Below are positions 17,495-27,088 of a DNA stretch of 64,000 nucleotides, in pieces. The first letter of the stretch is position 1, and the number at the start of each line of letters is the position of its first letter. The translations under genes were made by a program, and so were the position numbers. The stretch covers positions 1-64,000 of the forward strand of contig NZ_JALHAG010000009.1 in assembly GCF_022819085.1 (NCBI RefSeq), read 5' to 3'. The notes beneath the pieces are model-generated. The model was not told where the DNA came from, did not search any database, and worked only from the letters and a program-made list of their open reading frames with translations. Source of the DNA: Planococcus ruber (lineage in GTDB: Bacteria; Bacillota; Bacilli; Bacillales_A; Planococcaceae).

Positions 17495-17667
17495 GCTTTA
17501 TAACCGGTTTCACAAATTTTTCTTAATTGAGTTTCTTCCTATTTCTAAAGCGTTGGAATTTTGCCTTCTTTTTCAGGCGGACAATTGTGCAACGGTGCAA
17601 AATCTTGCTATGTACGTTATAATTTTTCTAGAAACTCATCATGAATGCGCTTGGAAGGAGGATTCAT

Positions 17668-20085
17668 TTGTCACTTGTGTTTTTGATTTTTTTACCATTG
17701 ATTGCAGCTTTGTTCATTCCGCTGCTATTTAAAAAACTTGGCCGCATCCATACGGGTTGGTTTGTCTTGATTGTTCCAGTGATTCTGTTCATCTATTATT
17801 TAACGCTGCTGCCGACTACGCTTGAAGGCGGTACGCTTGTTTCTGAGTTGAGTTGGATTCCTTCAATCGATCTTGCCATCGTTGCCTATATAGATGGGTT
17901 AAGCCTGCTATTCTCGCTTTTGATCAGCGGAATAGGAGCACTCGTCGTTTTATATTCCATTTTTTATTTGGATAAAAAACGCGAACAGTTACATAATTTT
18001 TATGTTTATTTGCTGATGTTCATGACCGCCATGCTTGGCGTTGTCCAATCGGATCATCTGATTTCCCTCTATCTTTTCTGGGAATTGACTTCGATTTCCT
18101 CGTTCTTGCTGATCGGCTACTGGTATACCCGGGACCGTTCGCGTTTTGGAGCGTTGAAGTCGATGATGATTACCGTATTCGGCGGCTTAATGATGCTCGG
18201 AGGATTTGTTTTGCTGAGCATTATGGGCAATACTTATTCCATTCGGGAACTGATCGCCCAAGCCCCGGAACTTGCAGGGCATGATTTCTTCGTCTGGGCT
18301 TTAGTTTTGATTTTGCTTGGAGCCTTTACAAAATCTGCGCAATTTCCATTCTATATCTGGCTGCCGGATGCGATGGAGGCGCCGACGCCAGTCAGTGCGT
18401 ATCTCCACTCCGCGACCATGGTCAAAGCTGGCCTCTATCTTGTCGCAAGGTTCACGCCTATTTTTGCGGTTTCAGGCACATGGATTTGGCTTGTCACGGG
18501 AGTTGGCTTGTTTACTTTGTTCTGGGGTTCATTCTTTGCCTTAAAACAAAAAGATTTAAAAGGCATTCTTGCCTTTTCGACCGTTTCCCAGCTCGGGTTG
18601 ATCATGAGTTTGCTTGGCGCATCTGCGATGGGCTTCCATGTTGAGAATGCAGCAGAAACCGTCTTTAAATATGCCGGCTTTGCAGCAATTTTCCATCTCG
18701 TCAATCACGCTGTTTTCAAAGGCAGTTTGTTTATGATTGCCGGCATTGTCGATCATGAAACCGGCACACGCGATATCCGCAAGCTCGGCGGCTTGATGAG
18801 TTTAATGCCGATCAGCTTCACGATCGCCATGATCGGTTCGTTTTCCATGGCCGGCATTCCGTTATTCGGCGGCTTCCTAAGCAAAGAAATGTTCTTAACG
18901 GCCATGCTTGCCATCACGGAATTTGACCTTTTCTCCATGGATGTCTGGGGATTATTATTCCCAGTAGTTGCATGGATTGCGAGCGTGTTTACGTTCATCT
19001 ACAGTTTCTATTTTGTGTTCCATACATTCGCCGGCAAGCATAAGCCGGAAGAATTGCCGAAGCAAGCCCACGAAGCGCCAATCGGCATGTTGATTTCTCC
19101 CGCTATTTTAGCGGTATTGGTTGTCGCCATTTTCTTTGTTCCAAACTTTGTCGGCAAGTGGATTGTGAATCCTGCAGTTGCGGCGATCCAGCCTTTCTTG
19201 TATGATTCGCCATCTGATGTCCATGTCCACGTAGCAGCTTGGCACGGAGCCATAACGCCGGAACTGGCCATGACAATCGGCATTTTCCTAATCGGCGGTT
19301 TGATGTTCTGGACGCTCCGCAAATGGCAGCGCTCCTATGACGCCTTCCCAGACAAGGTGTCGCTCAACCGCTTATATGATCATTTCATGTACATGAGCGA
19401 CGGCGGGGCCAATCGTTTTTCAGCCGTTTATATGACAGGGTTCATCCGTTCTTACCTTGTTTATATGTTTGGCTTCTTTTTCTTGATCGTGCTGAGCACG
19501 CTATTTTTGAACGAAGCTTTCGCATTCGATCTGACAAATTTAGCTCCGATCGGCTTTTATGAAATTGTCATCGCGCTTGCTTTAGTCGGCGGCACCATTA
19601 CCATTTTGGCAGCAAAATCAAGGCTTACGGCCATTATTGCGCTTGGTGCGGTCGGCTATTCGGTAGCCTTGTTCTTCGTCATATTCCGGGCACCGGATTT
19701 GGCGCTGACCCAATTGGTCATTGAAACAATTTCTGTTGCCTTATTCCTTTTGGCTTTCTACCATTTGCCGAAGTCCAGCAAAAAAGAAGAGCGCATAGGC
19801 TTTAAGGTCGGAAACGGATTAATTGCATTAGGCGTCGGGGCCACTATGACATTAGTAGCTTTATCTGCCCATTCACAAAAGATCCTGCCTTCTATTTCAG
19901 AATATTATAAGGAAACGGTCTATTCGGAAGCAGGCGGCGGAAATATTGTCAATGTCATTCTCGTTGATTACCGCGGATTTGATACCTTATTTGAAATCAC
20001 TGTTCTCGGCATCGCCGGCATTGCGATTATCACCATGATCAAACTCCGTTTAACAAAAAAGGAGGGCCAACATGAGAACAAATGA
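17668..20085 (+). CDS. mrpA: Na+/H+ antiporter subunit MrpA
   Basis: The 805-residue subunit of the seven-protein Mrp antiporter has an N-terminal NuoL/ND5-like half (about 1-560) and a C-terminal MrpB-like helical domain. Conserved charged and histidine residues appear in EAPTPVSAYLHSATMVKAG and LVNHAVFKGSLFM. The complex expels Na+ in exchange for protons, giving alkali and sodium tolerance. The start is a TTG at 17668 with AAGGAGG 7 nt upstream; the ATG at 17641 has no site. A TATAAT at about 17617 gives a possible promoter. The gene opens the tight mrpABCDEFG operon and overlaps mrpB. Confidence 0.95.
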   Translation: MSLVFLIFLPLIAALFIPLLFKKLGRIHTGWFVLIVPVILFIYYLTLLPTTLEGGTLVSELSWIPSIDLAIVAYIDGLSLLFSLLISGIGALVVLYSIFYLDKKREQLHNFYVYLLMFMTAMLGVVQSDHLISLYLFWELTSISSFLLIGYWYTRDRSRFGALKSMMITVFGGLMMLGGFVLLSIMGNTYSIRELIAQAPELAGHDFFVWALVLILLGAFTKSAQFPFYIWLPDAMEAPTPVSAYLHSATMVKAGLYLVARFTPIFAVSGTWIWLVTGVGLFTLFWGSFFALKQKDLKGILAFSTVSQLGLIMSLLGASAMGFHVENAAETVFKYAGFAAIFHLVNHAVFKGSLFMIAGIVDHETGTRDIRKLGGLMSLMPISFTIAMIGSFSMAGIPLFGGFLSKEMFLTAMLAITEFDLFSMDVWGLLFPVVAWIASVFTFIYSFYFVFHTFAGKHKPEELPKQAHEAPIGMLISPAILAVLVVAIFFVPNFVGKWIVNPAVAAIQPFLYDSPSDVHVHVAAWHGAITPELAMTIGIFLIGGLMFWTLRKWQRSYDAFPDKVSLNRLYDHFMYMSDGGANRFSAVYMTGFIRSYLVYMFGFFFLIVLSTLFLNEAFAFDLTNLAPIGFYEIVIALALVGGTITILAAKSRLTAIIALGAVGYSVALFFVIFRAPDLALTQLVIETISVALFLLAFYHLPKSSKKEERIGFKVGNGLIALGVGATMTLVALSAHSQKILPSISEYYKETVYSEAGGGNIVNVILVDYRGFDTLFEITVLGIAGIAIITMIKLRLTKKEGQHENK

Positions 20086-20494
20086 TGTGATGCTGAAAAC
20101 GGCGACAAAAGTGGTCACTTTCATCATCCTGATGTTTGCCGTCCATATCTTTTTTGCCGGACATTACACACCAGGCGGCGGATTTGTAGGCGGCTTGTTA
20201 ACCGCAAGTGCCATCGTCCTGCTGATGCTGGCGTATGATATTGAAACCGTGAAGAAAATCATTCCGGTTAATTACGTTATGCTGACAGCAATTGGCTTAT
20301 TGATTGCTCTTTCTACAGCCGCCGCTTCCATTTTCTTTAACGTACCTTTCTTTACGCATGCTTATGATTATTTTGACTTGCCGCTATTCGGCAAAACGTC
20401 TTTGCATTCTGCAGCGTTATTCGATTTAGGTGTCTATCTGGTTGTTGTTGGCGTTACGATGACCATTATTCAAACGATTGGAGAGGATGAATAA
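20072..20494 (+). CDS. mrpB: Na+/H+ antiporter subunit MrpB
   Basis: The 140-residue membrane protein has four helices and the MrpB signature [14 protein letters not shown] (30-43). It overlaps the end of mrpA by 14 bp and abuts mrpC by one base, indicating translational coupling. MrpB is an essential structural subunit of the antiporter and has no catalytic role on its own. Confidence 0.95.
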   Translation: MRTNDVMLKTATKVVTFIILMFAVHIFFAGHYTPGGGFVGGLLTASAIVLLMLAYDIETVKKIIPVNYVMLTAIGLLIALSTAAASIFFNVPFFTHAYDYFDLPLFGKTSLHSAALFDLGVYLVVVGVTMTIIQTIGEDE

Positions 20495-20841
20495 TGGAAA
20501 TTATTATGTCTTTTGTCATCGGCTTTCTTTTCATGGCCGCTGTCTACTTAATGCTTTCTAAAAGTTTGATCCGTATTATTATCGGAACCGGCCTTCTAAG
20601 CCATGGCGCCCATCTCTTAATTTTAACGATGGGCGGGCTCGGTGGAACTGCGCCGCCAGTCGTTGCTGATGGCGTCAGCGTGAGCGACTATGCTGATCCG
20701 TTGCCTCAAGCCTTGATCTTGACAGCCATTGTTATTTCTTTTGCTGTAACTTCATTTTTCCTGGTCCTTGCTTACCGTGCATACCAGGAACTCGGCACCG
20801 ATAATATGAATTTGATGAGAGGAACTGAAGACAATGATTAA
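20494..20841 (+). CDS. mrpC: Na+/H+ antiporter subunit MrpC
   Basis: The 115-residue subunit is homologous to NuoK. It has three membrane helices; the third region reads [20 protein letters not shown], the strongly conserved part of this family. It overlaps mrpB by one base and mrpD by 8 bp. Confidence 0.95.
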   Translation: MEIIMSFVIGFLFMAAVYLMLSKSLIRIIIGTGLLSHGAHLLILTMGGLGGTAPPVVADGVSVSDYADPLPQALILTAIVISFAVTSFFLVLAYRAYQELGTDNMNLMRGTEDND

Positions 20842-22315
20842 TTTACTTCTGTTTCCGATTTTAATTCCCCTATTATTTGCTGCCATCTTGTTATTCTTTC
20901 CGAAAAATATTAGCCTGCAGCGCATTATTTCGGCTGCCGCTGCTGTCGCTACTTTAATTTCGGTGCTGTTCCTTCTCTTGAAAGTGAAAGCCGATGGTGT
21001 CCAAGCGGTCACCTTGGGAAGTTGGGATGCGCCGTTCGGCATAACGATGGTATCAGATATGCTGTCCGTCCTACTTGTACTAAGTGCGACCATCATCACT
21101 TTGTTCGTCATTTTCTACAGTATGCCGACAATTGGAATCGATCGGGAAAAATCTTTTTACTATCCAGCTGTGCTGTTTTTATTGGTTGGGGTCAACGGAG
21201 CATTTACCACAGGAGACATCTTTAACTTATTTGTTTTCTTCGAAGTACTGCTCATGGCTTCCTATATGCTGATTGTACACGGCGGCGAAAAGCCGCAACT
21301 GCGGGAATCCATCAAATACTTGTTGGTGAATGTCATTTCTTCTGCCTTATTTGTAGCGGCCGTCGCCTTTCTCTATTCAGTGACAGGAACGTTAAATATG
21401 GCGGATTTGGCCGTGAAAATTCCACAGATTGAAGAGACTGGCATATTGACCGTCATTGCCGTCATGTTCTTGGTCGTGTTTGGCTTCAAAGCAGCTATTT
21501 TTCCGCTTTATTTCTGGCTGCCTGGCGCTTACCATGCGCCCCCAATTCCCGTTTTAGCTTTATTTGGAGCTTTGCTGACAAAAGTCGGTGTCTACGCAAT
21601 TATCCGTACATACACTTTGTTCTTCACCATGAACATAGCTTTTACGCACGAATTGCTCGGCATCATTGCTATCTTGACCATTCTTGCCGGATGCATCGGT
21701 GCCCTCGCCTATTTTGATGTCAAGAAAATCATTATTTATAACATCATTATTGCTGTCGGGGTCATCTTATTCGGGATTGCCCAGATGAACGAAGCAGGAA
21801 TCGAGGGAGCACTCTTTTATCTGGTCCATGACATGTTGATCAAAGCCGCCTTATTCTTCCTCGTAGGGATTGTGGCAGTCATTTTCGGCACTTCCAATCT
21901 TCGGGAGATGGGCGGATTGATGAAGACTTACCCTGTGCTTGGCTGGGTCTATCTTATTGCCGCTTTCGGCTTAGCCGGCATTCCGCCGCTTAGCGGTTTC
22001 CCTGGTAAGCTATTAATTGTCCAAGGCGGATTTGAAGGCCCTCAGTTCTGGGGCAGCATTGTCGTGCTTGCGACAAGTTTGCTCGTACTGTTGAGTGCGA
22101 TCCGTATTTTCATCTATGCGTTCTGGGGCGAGCCTGTAAAAACCGTTCCGCTTAAAAAACGCAGTTATTACCAAATGTTCGTCCCTGCTGTCATCCTGGT
22201 CGGAATCACCGTTATCCTCGGTGTGGGCGCAGAATTATTCATGCCCCTCATTAATGGAGCAGGAGAAGTTCTACTAAATCCATCCATCTATATAGATGCG
22301 GTATTAAAGGAGTAG
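20834..22315 (+). CDS. mrpD: Na+/H+ antiporter subunit MrpD
   Basis: The 493-residue NuoN/NuoM-like subunit has about 14 helices. It carries the proton-path residues expected of the family: the glutamate in [12 protein letters not shown] and lysines in [18 protein letters not shown] and [10 protein letters not shown]. It is one of the two proton-conducting subunits with MrpA. It overlaps mrpC by 8 bp and is followed directly by mrpE. Confidence 0.95.
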   Translation: MINLLLFPILIPLLFAAILLFFPKNISLQRIISAAAAVATLISVLFLLLKVKADGVQAVTLGSWDAPFGITMVSDMLSVLLVLSATIITLFVIFYSMPTIGIDREKSFYYPAVLFLLVGVNGAFTTGDIFNLFVFFEVLLMASYMLIVHGGEKPQLRESIKYLLVNVISSALFVAAVAFLYSVTGTLNMADLAVKIPQIEETGILTVIAVMFLVVFGFKAAIFPLYFWLPGAYHAPPIPVLALFGALLTKVGVYAIIRTYTLFFTMNIAFTHELLGIIAILTILAGCIGALAYFDVKKIIIYNIIIAVGVILFGIAQMNEAGIEGALFYLVHDMLIKAALFFLVGIVAVIFGTSNLREMGGLMKTYPVLGWVYLIAAFGLAGIPPLSGFPGKLLIVQGGFEGPQFWGSIVVLATSLLVLLSAIRIFIYAFWGEPVKTVPLKKRSYYQMFVPAVILVGITVILGVGAELFMPLINGAGEVLLNPSIYIDAVLKE

Positions 22316-22321
22316 ATGACG

Positions 22322-22801
22322 ATGGCTTTGCAAATTTTACTTAATTTCTTCTTGGCAGGCGTTTGGATGTTCATGACGAACTCCTTCTCGCCTACCGGAT
22401 TCGCAATCGGTTTTTTGGTCGGGCTTCTTCTCGTGATTTTAATGCGAAGATTCTTCAGCCATCGCTTGTATCTTGTAAGAATCTGGGCAGTGATTTCCCT
22501 CTTCTTCCTCTTCTTGAAAGAGTTGGTGATGTCCAGCATTTCCGTATTCAGGTTAGTGATTCAGCCGCGATTGAATATCCGCCCTGCTGTTTTTGAACTT
22601 GAAACAGAGTTAAAGCAAGACTGGGAAGTCACGCTGCTATCAGCATTAATCACCCTTACGCCTGGCACTTTAGTTATCGGAATTTCCGATGATCAGAAAA
22701 AATTGTATATCCATGCCATTGATTTTGCTGACATCGATGAGGCCGTTTCTTCAATCAAAAATACATTTGAACGTGCCATTATGGAGGTGAGCCGTCCATG
22801 A
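22322..22801 (+). CDS. mrpE: Na+/H+ antiporter subunit MrpE
   Basis: The 159-residue subunit has two to three N-terminal helices and a small cytoplasmic domain (about 75-159) with the conserved TLTPGTLVIGIS stretch. The second ATG (22322) was preferred because it lies 9 nt after AAAGGAG; the ATG at 22316 is only 3 nt from it. Its end overlaps mrpF by 4 bp. Confidence 0.93.
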   Translation: MALQILLNFFLAGVWMFMTNSFSPTGFAIGFLVGLLLVILMRRFFSHRLYLVRIWAVISLFFLFLKELVMSSISVFRLVIQPRLNIRPAVFELETELKQDWEVTLLSALITLTPGTLVIGISDDQKKLYIHAIDFADIDEAVSSIKNTFERAIMEVSRP

Positions 22802-23079
22802 TGATGTTTTATTGGATAGCCTTAGTCGTTATCAGCTGTGCGTTCGTAGGACTCTTATATCGGCTCGTAAAAGGGCCTACAGTGGCTGACCGGGTAGTGG
22901 CACTCGATGCCTTAGGCGTCGCATTAGTTTCCATCGTCGCCCTTTTGTCACTCATCATCGGCACAGAATTCTTTTTGGAAATTATTCTGCTGTTGAGCAT
23001 CCTGTCGTTTATCGGCACGACAGCTTTCGCAAAATTCATTGAGAGAGGAGAGATTTTCGATCGAAACGACAATCGCTAA
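22798..23079 (+). CDS. mrpF: Na+/H+ antiporter subunit MrpF
   Basis: The 93-residue, three-helix subunit has the family stretch RLVKGPTVADRVVALDALG (22-40). It overlaps mrpE by ATGA and its 3' end overlaps the start of mrpG. Confidence 0.94.
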   Translation: MMMFYWIALVVISCAFVGLLYRLVKGPTVADRVVALDALGVALVSIVALLSLIIGTEFFLEIILLLSILSFIGTTAFAKFIERGEIFDRNDNR

Positions 23080-23422
23080 TATCCTCATTATTATCTTAAT
23101 CAGCACTGGGGTTCTTTTCAGCGCTGTTACGGCACTCGGCCTTGTGCGCCTGCCAGATGTGTATACACGCACTCACGCCGCTTCTAAAAGCTCTACACTC
23201 GGCGTCATGTGTATACTGGGAGGTACATTCATCTACTTTTGGCTGATTGAAGATCATTTCAACTCCCAATTGATCATCTCCATCATTTTTCTGTTTATTA
23301 CGTCGCCGGTAGCCGGCCATTTAATTGGCCGTGCCTCTTATATGTCCGGCATTAAACTAGCGGAAGAAACGGTGCGGGACGATATGAAAGAAGCCGTAGC
23401 CAAGAAAAAACGCCAACAATAA
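23039..23422 (+). CDS. mrpG: Na+/H+ antiporter subunit MrpG
   Basis: The subunit has 127 residues if started at the TTG at 23039, with three helices and the conserved LGLVRLPDVYTRTHAASK signature. The start is uncertain. The TTG has no ribosome binding site, whereas GAGGAG (23045-23050) is well placed for the codon at 23060, which is ATC. Family members usually begin near that point (IETTI...). The gene either uses a rare ATC start, uses TTG with a long overlap into mrpF, or carries a base error. The C-terminus is strongly basic. Confidence 0.92.
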   Translation: MREERFSIETTIANILIIILISTGVLFSAVTALGLVRLPDVYTRTHAASKSSTLGVMCILGGTFIYFWLIEDHFNSQLIISIIFLFITSPVAGHLIGRASYMSGIKLAEETVRDDMKEAVAKKKRQQ

Positions 23423-23466
23423 AACAAGCGGGTATGCTATTGTCGCATAACCCGCTTGTTTTTTTA
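23421..23466. terminator. Terminator between mrpG and pepA
   Basis: ACAAGCGGGTTATGC-type stem (ACAAGCGGG/CCCGCTTGT with an extended inner helix TATGC/GCATA) is followed by seven T. It lies between converging genes and is likely bidirectional. Confidence 0.9.
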
Positions 23467-23471
23467 TTCTT

Positions 23472-24965
23472 TTACGCTTCTTCCGCCATTTTCTCTACCA
23501 TCATGGCCAGCGTCCGCACCATCGCGCCTGTTCCGCCCTGTGGTCCAAGATCATGCGCTGACGCTGCATGGGATGTGCCGGCAATATCCAAATGGATCCA
23601 CGGCGTATTGTCGACAAACTCCCCGACAAACCCGCCGCCGAAAATCATGTGGCCATCGCGTCCCGGTGAGTTGTTCAAATCCGCTACATCGCTTTTGCGG
23701 ATCCGTTTTTTGTCGCTCTCTGTCAGAGGCAATCTCCAAACAAATTCCCCGGTTTCTACTGAAGCTTCCAGGAACGTTTCAAAGAACGCTTCATCGTTCG
23801 TCAAAGCGCCTGTTTTATCATTTCCTAATGCCACGATGACGCCGCCTGTTAACGTAGCTACATCAATGATATGCGTTGCCCCCATCTGTTTTGCATAAGT
23901 CACAGAATCCGCAAGCACCAATCGCCCTTCCGCATCCGTGTTCAAAATTTCGATGGTCTTGCCGCTTAAAGAGGTAATCACATCATCCGGCTTGAAGGCA
24001 TTGCCTGACACCATATTGTCTGTCGATGCAATGACCGCAATCACGTTTTTCTCTGGCTTCAATTCGCCGATGACTTTCATCGCACCGAGAACGGCTGCCG
24101 CTCCGCCCATATCGCCTTTCATGCCGACAATGCCGTCTTTCGGCTTCAAGGAATAGCCGCCCGTATCGAACGTAATCCCTTTGCCGACTAGTGCAAGCGG
24201 CTCTTCAAAATTTTCCGTCGCTTTATATTTCAATACGATTAAGCGAGGCTCTTCGATAGAACCTTGGTTGACTGCTAAAATCGCCCCCATGCCCAGCTCT
24301 TCCATTTCGGCTTTGCCCAGGATCTCTGTTTCGAATCCGTATGTTTCTCCTAATTCTTTTGCGTAGTCCGCCATTGCTGTCGCCGTCAATAAATTCGCTG
24401 GCATGTTGACAAGTGTACGGGCTTCATTGACCGACTGGCCGAAAACCTGTCCAATGAAAGCAGAAGCCTGCAGTTCTTCTGCATCGTCCTCTGAGAGAAT
24501 AGAAAGCGTCTCGAGTGACACATCGGCTTCATTGGATGAAGTTTTGTAGTCATCAAATTTATACGTGCCCATCGTGATGCCTTCTACAGCCAAATAAGCG
24601 GCATCTTCTGAAGAAATATCATCGTTTAGGAACGAATCCAAATAAACAGCGGCATGTTTGATTTTCTTTTTCGCCAGCTCTTTTCCGATATGGCCAAAAG
24701 CGATGCGAAGCGCATCTTCCGTTAATTTCTTGCGGTCATTCAAACCCACAAAAAGAACGCGCGGAATAGATCCCGACAATGCCGGATATGTAATCAATGA
24801 ATTTAAATCAAATGGCAGATCGCCTTTGACCCATTCTTCCAGCATGCCATTGAAGCGCTCTGAAAACACTTCCCATCCTTTGCTGTTTTCCGGATGCCGG
24901 CTTAAACCGACGATTAAAATGTCAGCTTCTGCTTGAGCTGCATCAGCTTGTATGCGTAATTCCAT
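23472..24965 (-). CDS. pepA: Leucyl aminopeptidase (M17)
   Basis: The 497-residue cytosolic metallopeptidase removes N-terminal residues from peptides. The two-metal site is clear: GKGITFDTGGYSLKP (261-275, K262, D267, K274), D285 and NTDAEGRL (342-349, E346). The N-terminal third is the usual macro-like domain. The start has GAGGGGGAG upstream. It corresponds to B. subtilis YuiE by position. It is monocistronic, with a shared terminator at its 3' end and the divergent yuiD-like gene upstream. Confidence 0.95.
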   Translation of the reverse strand: MELRIQADAAQAEADILIVGLSRHPENSKGWEVFSERFNGMLEEWVKGDLPFDLNSLITYPALSGSIPRVLFVGLNDRKKLTEDALRIAFGHIGKELAKKKIKHAAVYLDSFLNDDISSEDAAYLAVEGITMGTYKFDDYKTSSNEADVSLETLSILSEDDAEELQASAFIGQVFGQSVNEARTLVNMPANLLTATAMADYAKELGETYGFETEILGKAEMEELGMGAILAVNQGSIEEPRLIVLKYKATENFEEPLALVGKGITFDTGGYSLKPKDGIVGMKGDMGGAAAVLGAMKVIGELKPEKNVIAVIASTDNMVSGNAFKPDDVITSLSGKTIEILNTDAEGRLVLADSVTYAKQMGATHIIDVATLTGGVIVALGNDKTGALTNDEAFFETFLEASVETGEFVWRLPLTESDKKRIRKSDVADLNNSPGRDGHMIFGGGFVGEFVDNTPWIHLDIAGTSHAASAHDLGPQGGTGAMVRTLAMMVEKMAEEA

Positions 24966-25115
24966 TTTGTCTCCCCCTCTATTTTACTTGCTCTTCCAGT
25001 TTAGCATTTATTCAGTAAACGGGGTAGTTCGGCGCCCGAAATGATTTTCCATTAACCCGTAAACCCAGTGTGTTATACTAAACCAATATCAAGGAATGGA
25101 AAGGTTGTTTACGGG

Positions 25116-25592
25116 ATGGAATTGTTTTCTAATTTGCCGCTGATGATTGCCCTTTTCGCTATTGTCTTTGCCCAATTTGTTAAAATCCCGATTCAGTATG
25201 CGGTGACCCGTGAACTGGATTGGAAATTGTTCACCTCGACCGGTGGGATGCCCAGTTCGCATTCGGCTGCTGTGACCTCCTTGACGACGGCTGTAGCTTT
25301 CGAGCACGGGGTGGATTCCACTATTTTTGCTGTGGCAGCGATGTTCGCCGTCATCACGATGTATGACGCTACGGGCGTTCGCTTCCAAGCTGGCCAGCAA
25401 GCGTTGACGATCAACAAAATGCGCAACGACTTCTATCTATTCATGGATGAGACGAGAAAATGGCCGCAGAAAAAAGAAGAAGAAAAAATAGCAGAACTGA
25501 AAACGCTGCTTGGGCACAAACCGAGTGAAGTGTTTATGGGCGCGCTCACCGGCATTGCCATCGCAATCGTTTTCTATAGCATCCTGCGTTGA
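25116..25592 (+). CDS. yuiD: Divergent PAP2 family membrane protein (YuiD)
   Basis: The 158-residue protein of the DUF212/acid phosphatase-VanZ-related family has four helices. The phosphatase-like motif GGMPSSHSA is at 43-51, followed by YDATGVRFQAGQQA. Catalytic activity has not been shown for this family. The ATG at 25116 gives the same length as YuiD in B. subtilis; an in-frame ATG at 25068 would add 16 residues without a clear site. Confidence 0.85.
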   Translation: MELFSNLPLMIALFAIVFAQFVKIPIQYAVTRELDWKLFTSTGGMPSSHSAAVTSLTTAVAFEHGVDSTIFAVAAMFAVITMYDATGVRFQAGQQALTINKMRNDFYLFMDETRKWPQKKEEEKIAELKTLLGHKPSEVFMGALTGIAIAIVFYSILR

Positions 25593-25609
25593 TAGGCCCA
25601 CCCCTCGCA

Positions 25610-25652
25610 TACAAAAAACCGCCAGACCTTCCATCGGTCCGGCGGTTTTCTA
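25610..25652. terminator. Bidirectional terminator between yuiD and yuiB
   Basis: AAAACCGCC-GACC pairs with GGTC-GGCGGTTTT around a 7-nt loop, with A-run and T-run flanks. It serves both converging genes. Confidence 0.88.
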
Positions 25653-25661
25653 TCGTTAAAT

Positions 25662-25991
25662 TTAGAACATTTGATAACCGTTTTTACGCAAGATTTTCAT
25701 AACAAATCCGGAAGTGATCGCTCCTGCCCAGCCGGCAAGCAACACGGCAATATCGCTTCCTGTAAGAGAGGCGATGGTATCGCCGAGCATGGAGAAAGAC
25801 TCGCCTGGATCTGTGAAATAGCTGAAAAAGCTGACATCGTCAATGACCAGCAAAATGACGATTGGATAGACGATCGCCATCAGCCACGTCATCCGCAGCA
25901 GCATATTCAATAAAAAACCGATGCCGAAAAACATTACGTAAAACAGTAGAACCGAAATGATCAATTGGACAATGCTAAATGAAGTATTCAT
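25662..25991 (-). CDS. yuiB: Small membrane protein (YuiB-like)
   Basis: The 109-residue protein has about three hydrophobic segments, close in size and place to B. subtilis YuiB. No motif suggests a function. The start has GGAGG 9 nt upstream. It is bounded by a terminator downstream and a 226-bp spacer to yuiA. Confidence 0.78.
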   Translation of the reverse strand: MNTSFSIVQLIISVLLFYVMFFGIGFLLNMLLRMTWLMAIVYPIVILLVIDDVSFFSYFTDPGESFSMLGDTIASLTGSDIAVLLAGWAGAITSGFVMKILRKNGYQMF

Positions 25992-26165
25992 GAATTCTAA
26001 CCTCCGTTATTCCTTTCATCAGTTTACCCGAAAGTCCTGCCCCTTTCAATCACACAATCCCGTGTTCATTGCTTTGTCACATAAAAACCGGCCTTAAGGA
26101 ATAAATTTGAACAAAGCGTCAGCTTTGTATAATCTACGCATTTCAACGGTGTTTTTTGCAAACTA

Positions 26166-26209
26166 AAAAAGCATCCACAGGAGGCTTCTCCCATGGACGC
26201 TTACATTGA
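26166..26209 (-). terminator. Terminator of yuiA
   Basis: On the minus strand AAGCGTCCA pairs with TGGATGCTT, with an inner GGGAG/CTCC helix and six U after the stem. Confidence 0.78.
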
Positions 26210-26217
26210 TGACGCCG

Positions 26218-26343
26218 TTATTTTTTGCCGGATCCTGAACAGCAGGAGCACGTTTCCGAACCGCCTAAACGCAACTGGAAATAGCCTTTGCCGCCGCAAT
26301 AAGGGCACTGGTTCGCAGACTTTGCTTTTTTGAAGATAGTCAT
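26218..26343 (-). CDS. yuiA: Small DnaJ-like zinc-finger protein (YuiA)
   Basis: This 41-residue reading frame starts at the ATG at 26343 with AGGAGGAGG 8 nt upstream. It contains two CxxCxGxG motifs, CPYCGGKG (13-20) and CSCCSGSG (32-39), like one half of a DnaJ-type zinc finger. It matches the size and place of B. subtilis YuiA. A longer open frame over the same bases (26201-26392) lacks a binding site and motifs and is a shadow. The role is unknown; zinc binding is inferred. Confidence 0.88.
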   Translation of the reverse strand: MTIFKKAKSANQCPYCGGKGYFQLRLGGSETCSCCSGSGKK

Positions 26344-26483
26344 TCGAAACACCTCCTCCTGTTATCGTTTTAATATTCTGATAATATAACACGGTTATTT
26401 TATACTTGCAAGAAAATTCAATAAAATGTAAACGGATACATCCATCTTTATCTCACGTATGCGCTTTTTTCCTCTTTTATCCT

Positions 26484-26981
26484 CTATTTTTTAAAGAATA
26501 GTTTATAGGAAGAATACCCGAATACATCCCCCGGATCTACGTCTTCAATGGCTTCAAACCCTTCATCAAGCAGAAAATCCGCCATTTCATGAAGCATGAC
26601 CGAAGCGTCTAGATCTGCCGATAGCTCTTCAGGAGATCGCCACGCCGCTTCGTATAATTCGTCTTGCTGCGCTTGGATTCTTTGCTCGTCATCTACCGGC
26701 TTCAATAGGAATATCCCCATATTATCGCTCACTTCTTCTCGAATGACTCCTGAACGGAAACCCACGAACCCAAGCAGCGTACAGTCGATTCCGGTTTCTT
26801 CTTTCACTTCTCGCATAGCGGCCTGATCGATGGTTTCATCCCCATTTACAAACCCTGCCGGCAATGACCATTTGCCATTAAGGCCGCCGTATCTTTTCTT
26901 AACAACCAGCCATTGGTTTTTTGAATTCATCACTAAACCCGCTGCCCCTAACCAGACATTGCCCCGTTTGTTCCTTTTCAT
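26484..26981 (-). CDS. NUDIX hydrolase
   Basis: The 165-residue protein has a complete Nudix box at 43-65 (GFVNGDET...REVKEETGI). The ATG at 26981 (MKRNKRGN) was chosen for its upstream AAAGGAG; an in-frame upstream ATG adds 11 residues. Nudix proteins hydrolyse nucleoside diphosphates linked to another group; the substrate is not evident. The gene lies between ndh and yuiA on the same strand, about 100 bp from ndh. Confidence 0.88.
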   Translation of the reverse strand: MKRNKRGNVWLGAAGLVMNSKNQWLVVKKRYGGLNGKWSLPAGFVNGDETIDQAAMREVKEETGIDCTLLGFVGFRSGVIREEVSDNMGIFLLKPVDDEQRIQAQQDELYEAAWRSPEELSADLDASVMLHEMADFLLDEGFEAIEDVDPGDVFGYSSYKLFFKK

Positions 26982-27088
26982 GCCTTCAGCTCCTTTAACA
27001 AAAAAAGCCCCCAACTAAACGGCGCTTCCATTGCCAGATGATTATCCAACAATTTCAGTGCAGTTCAAGATGGGAGCCTTTGCTTCTC

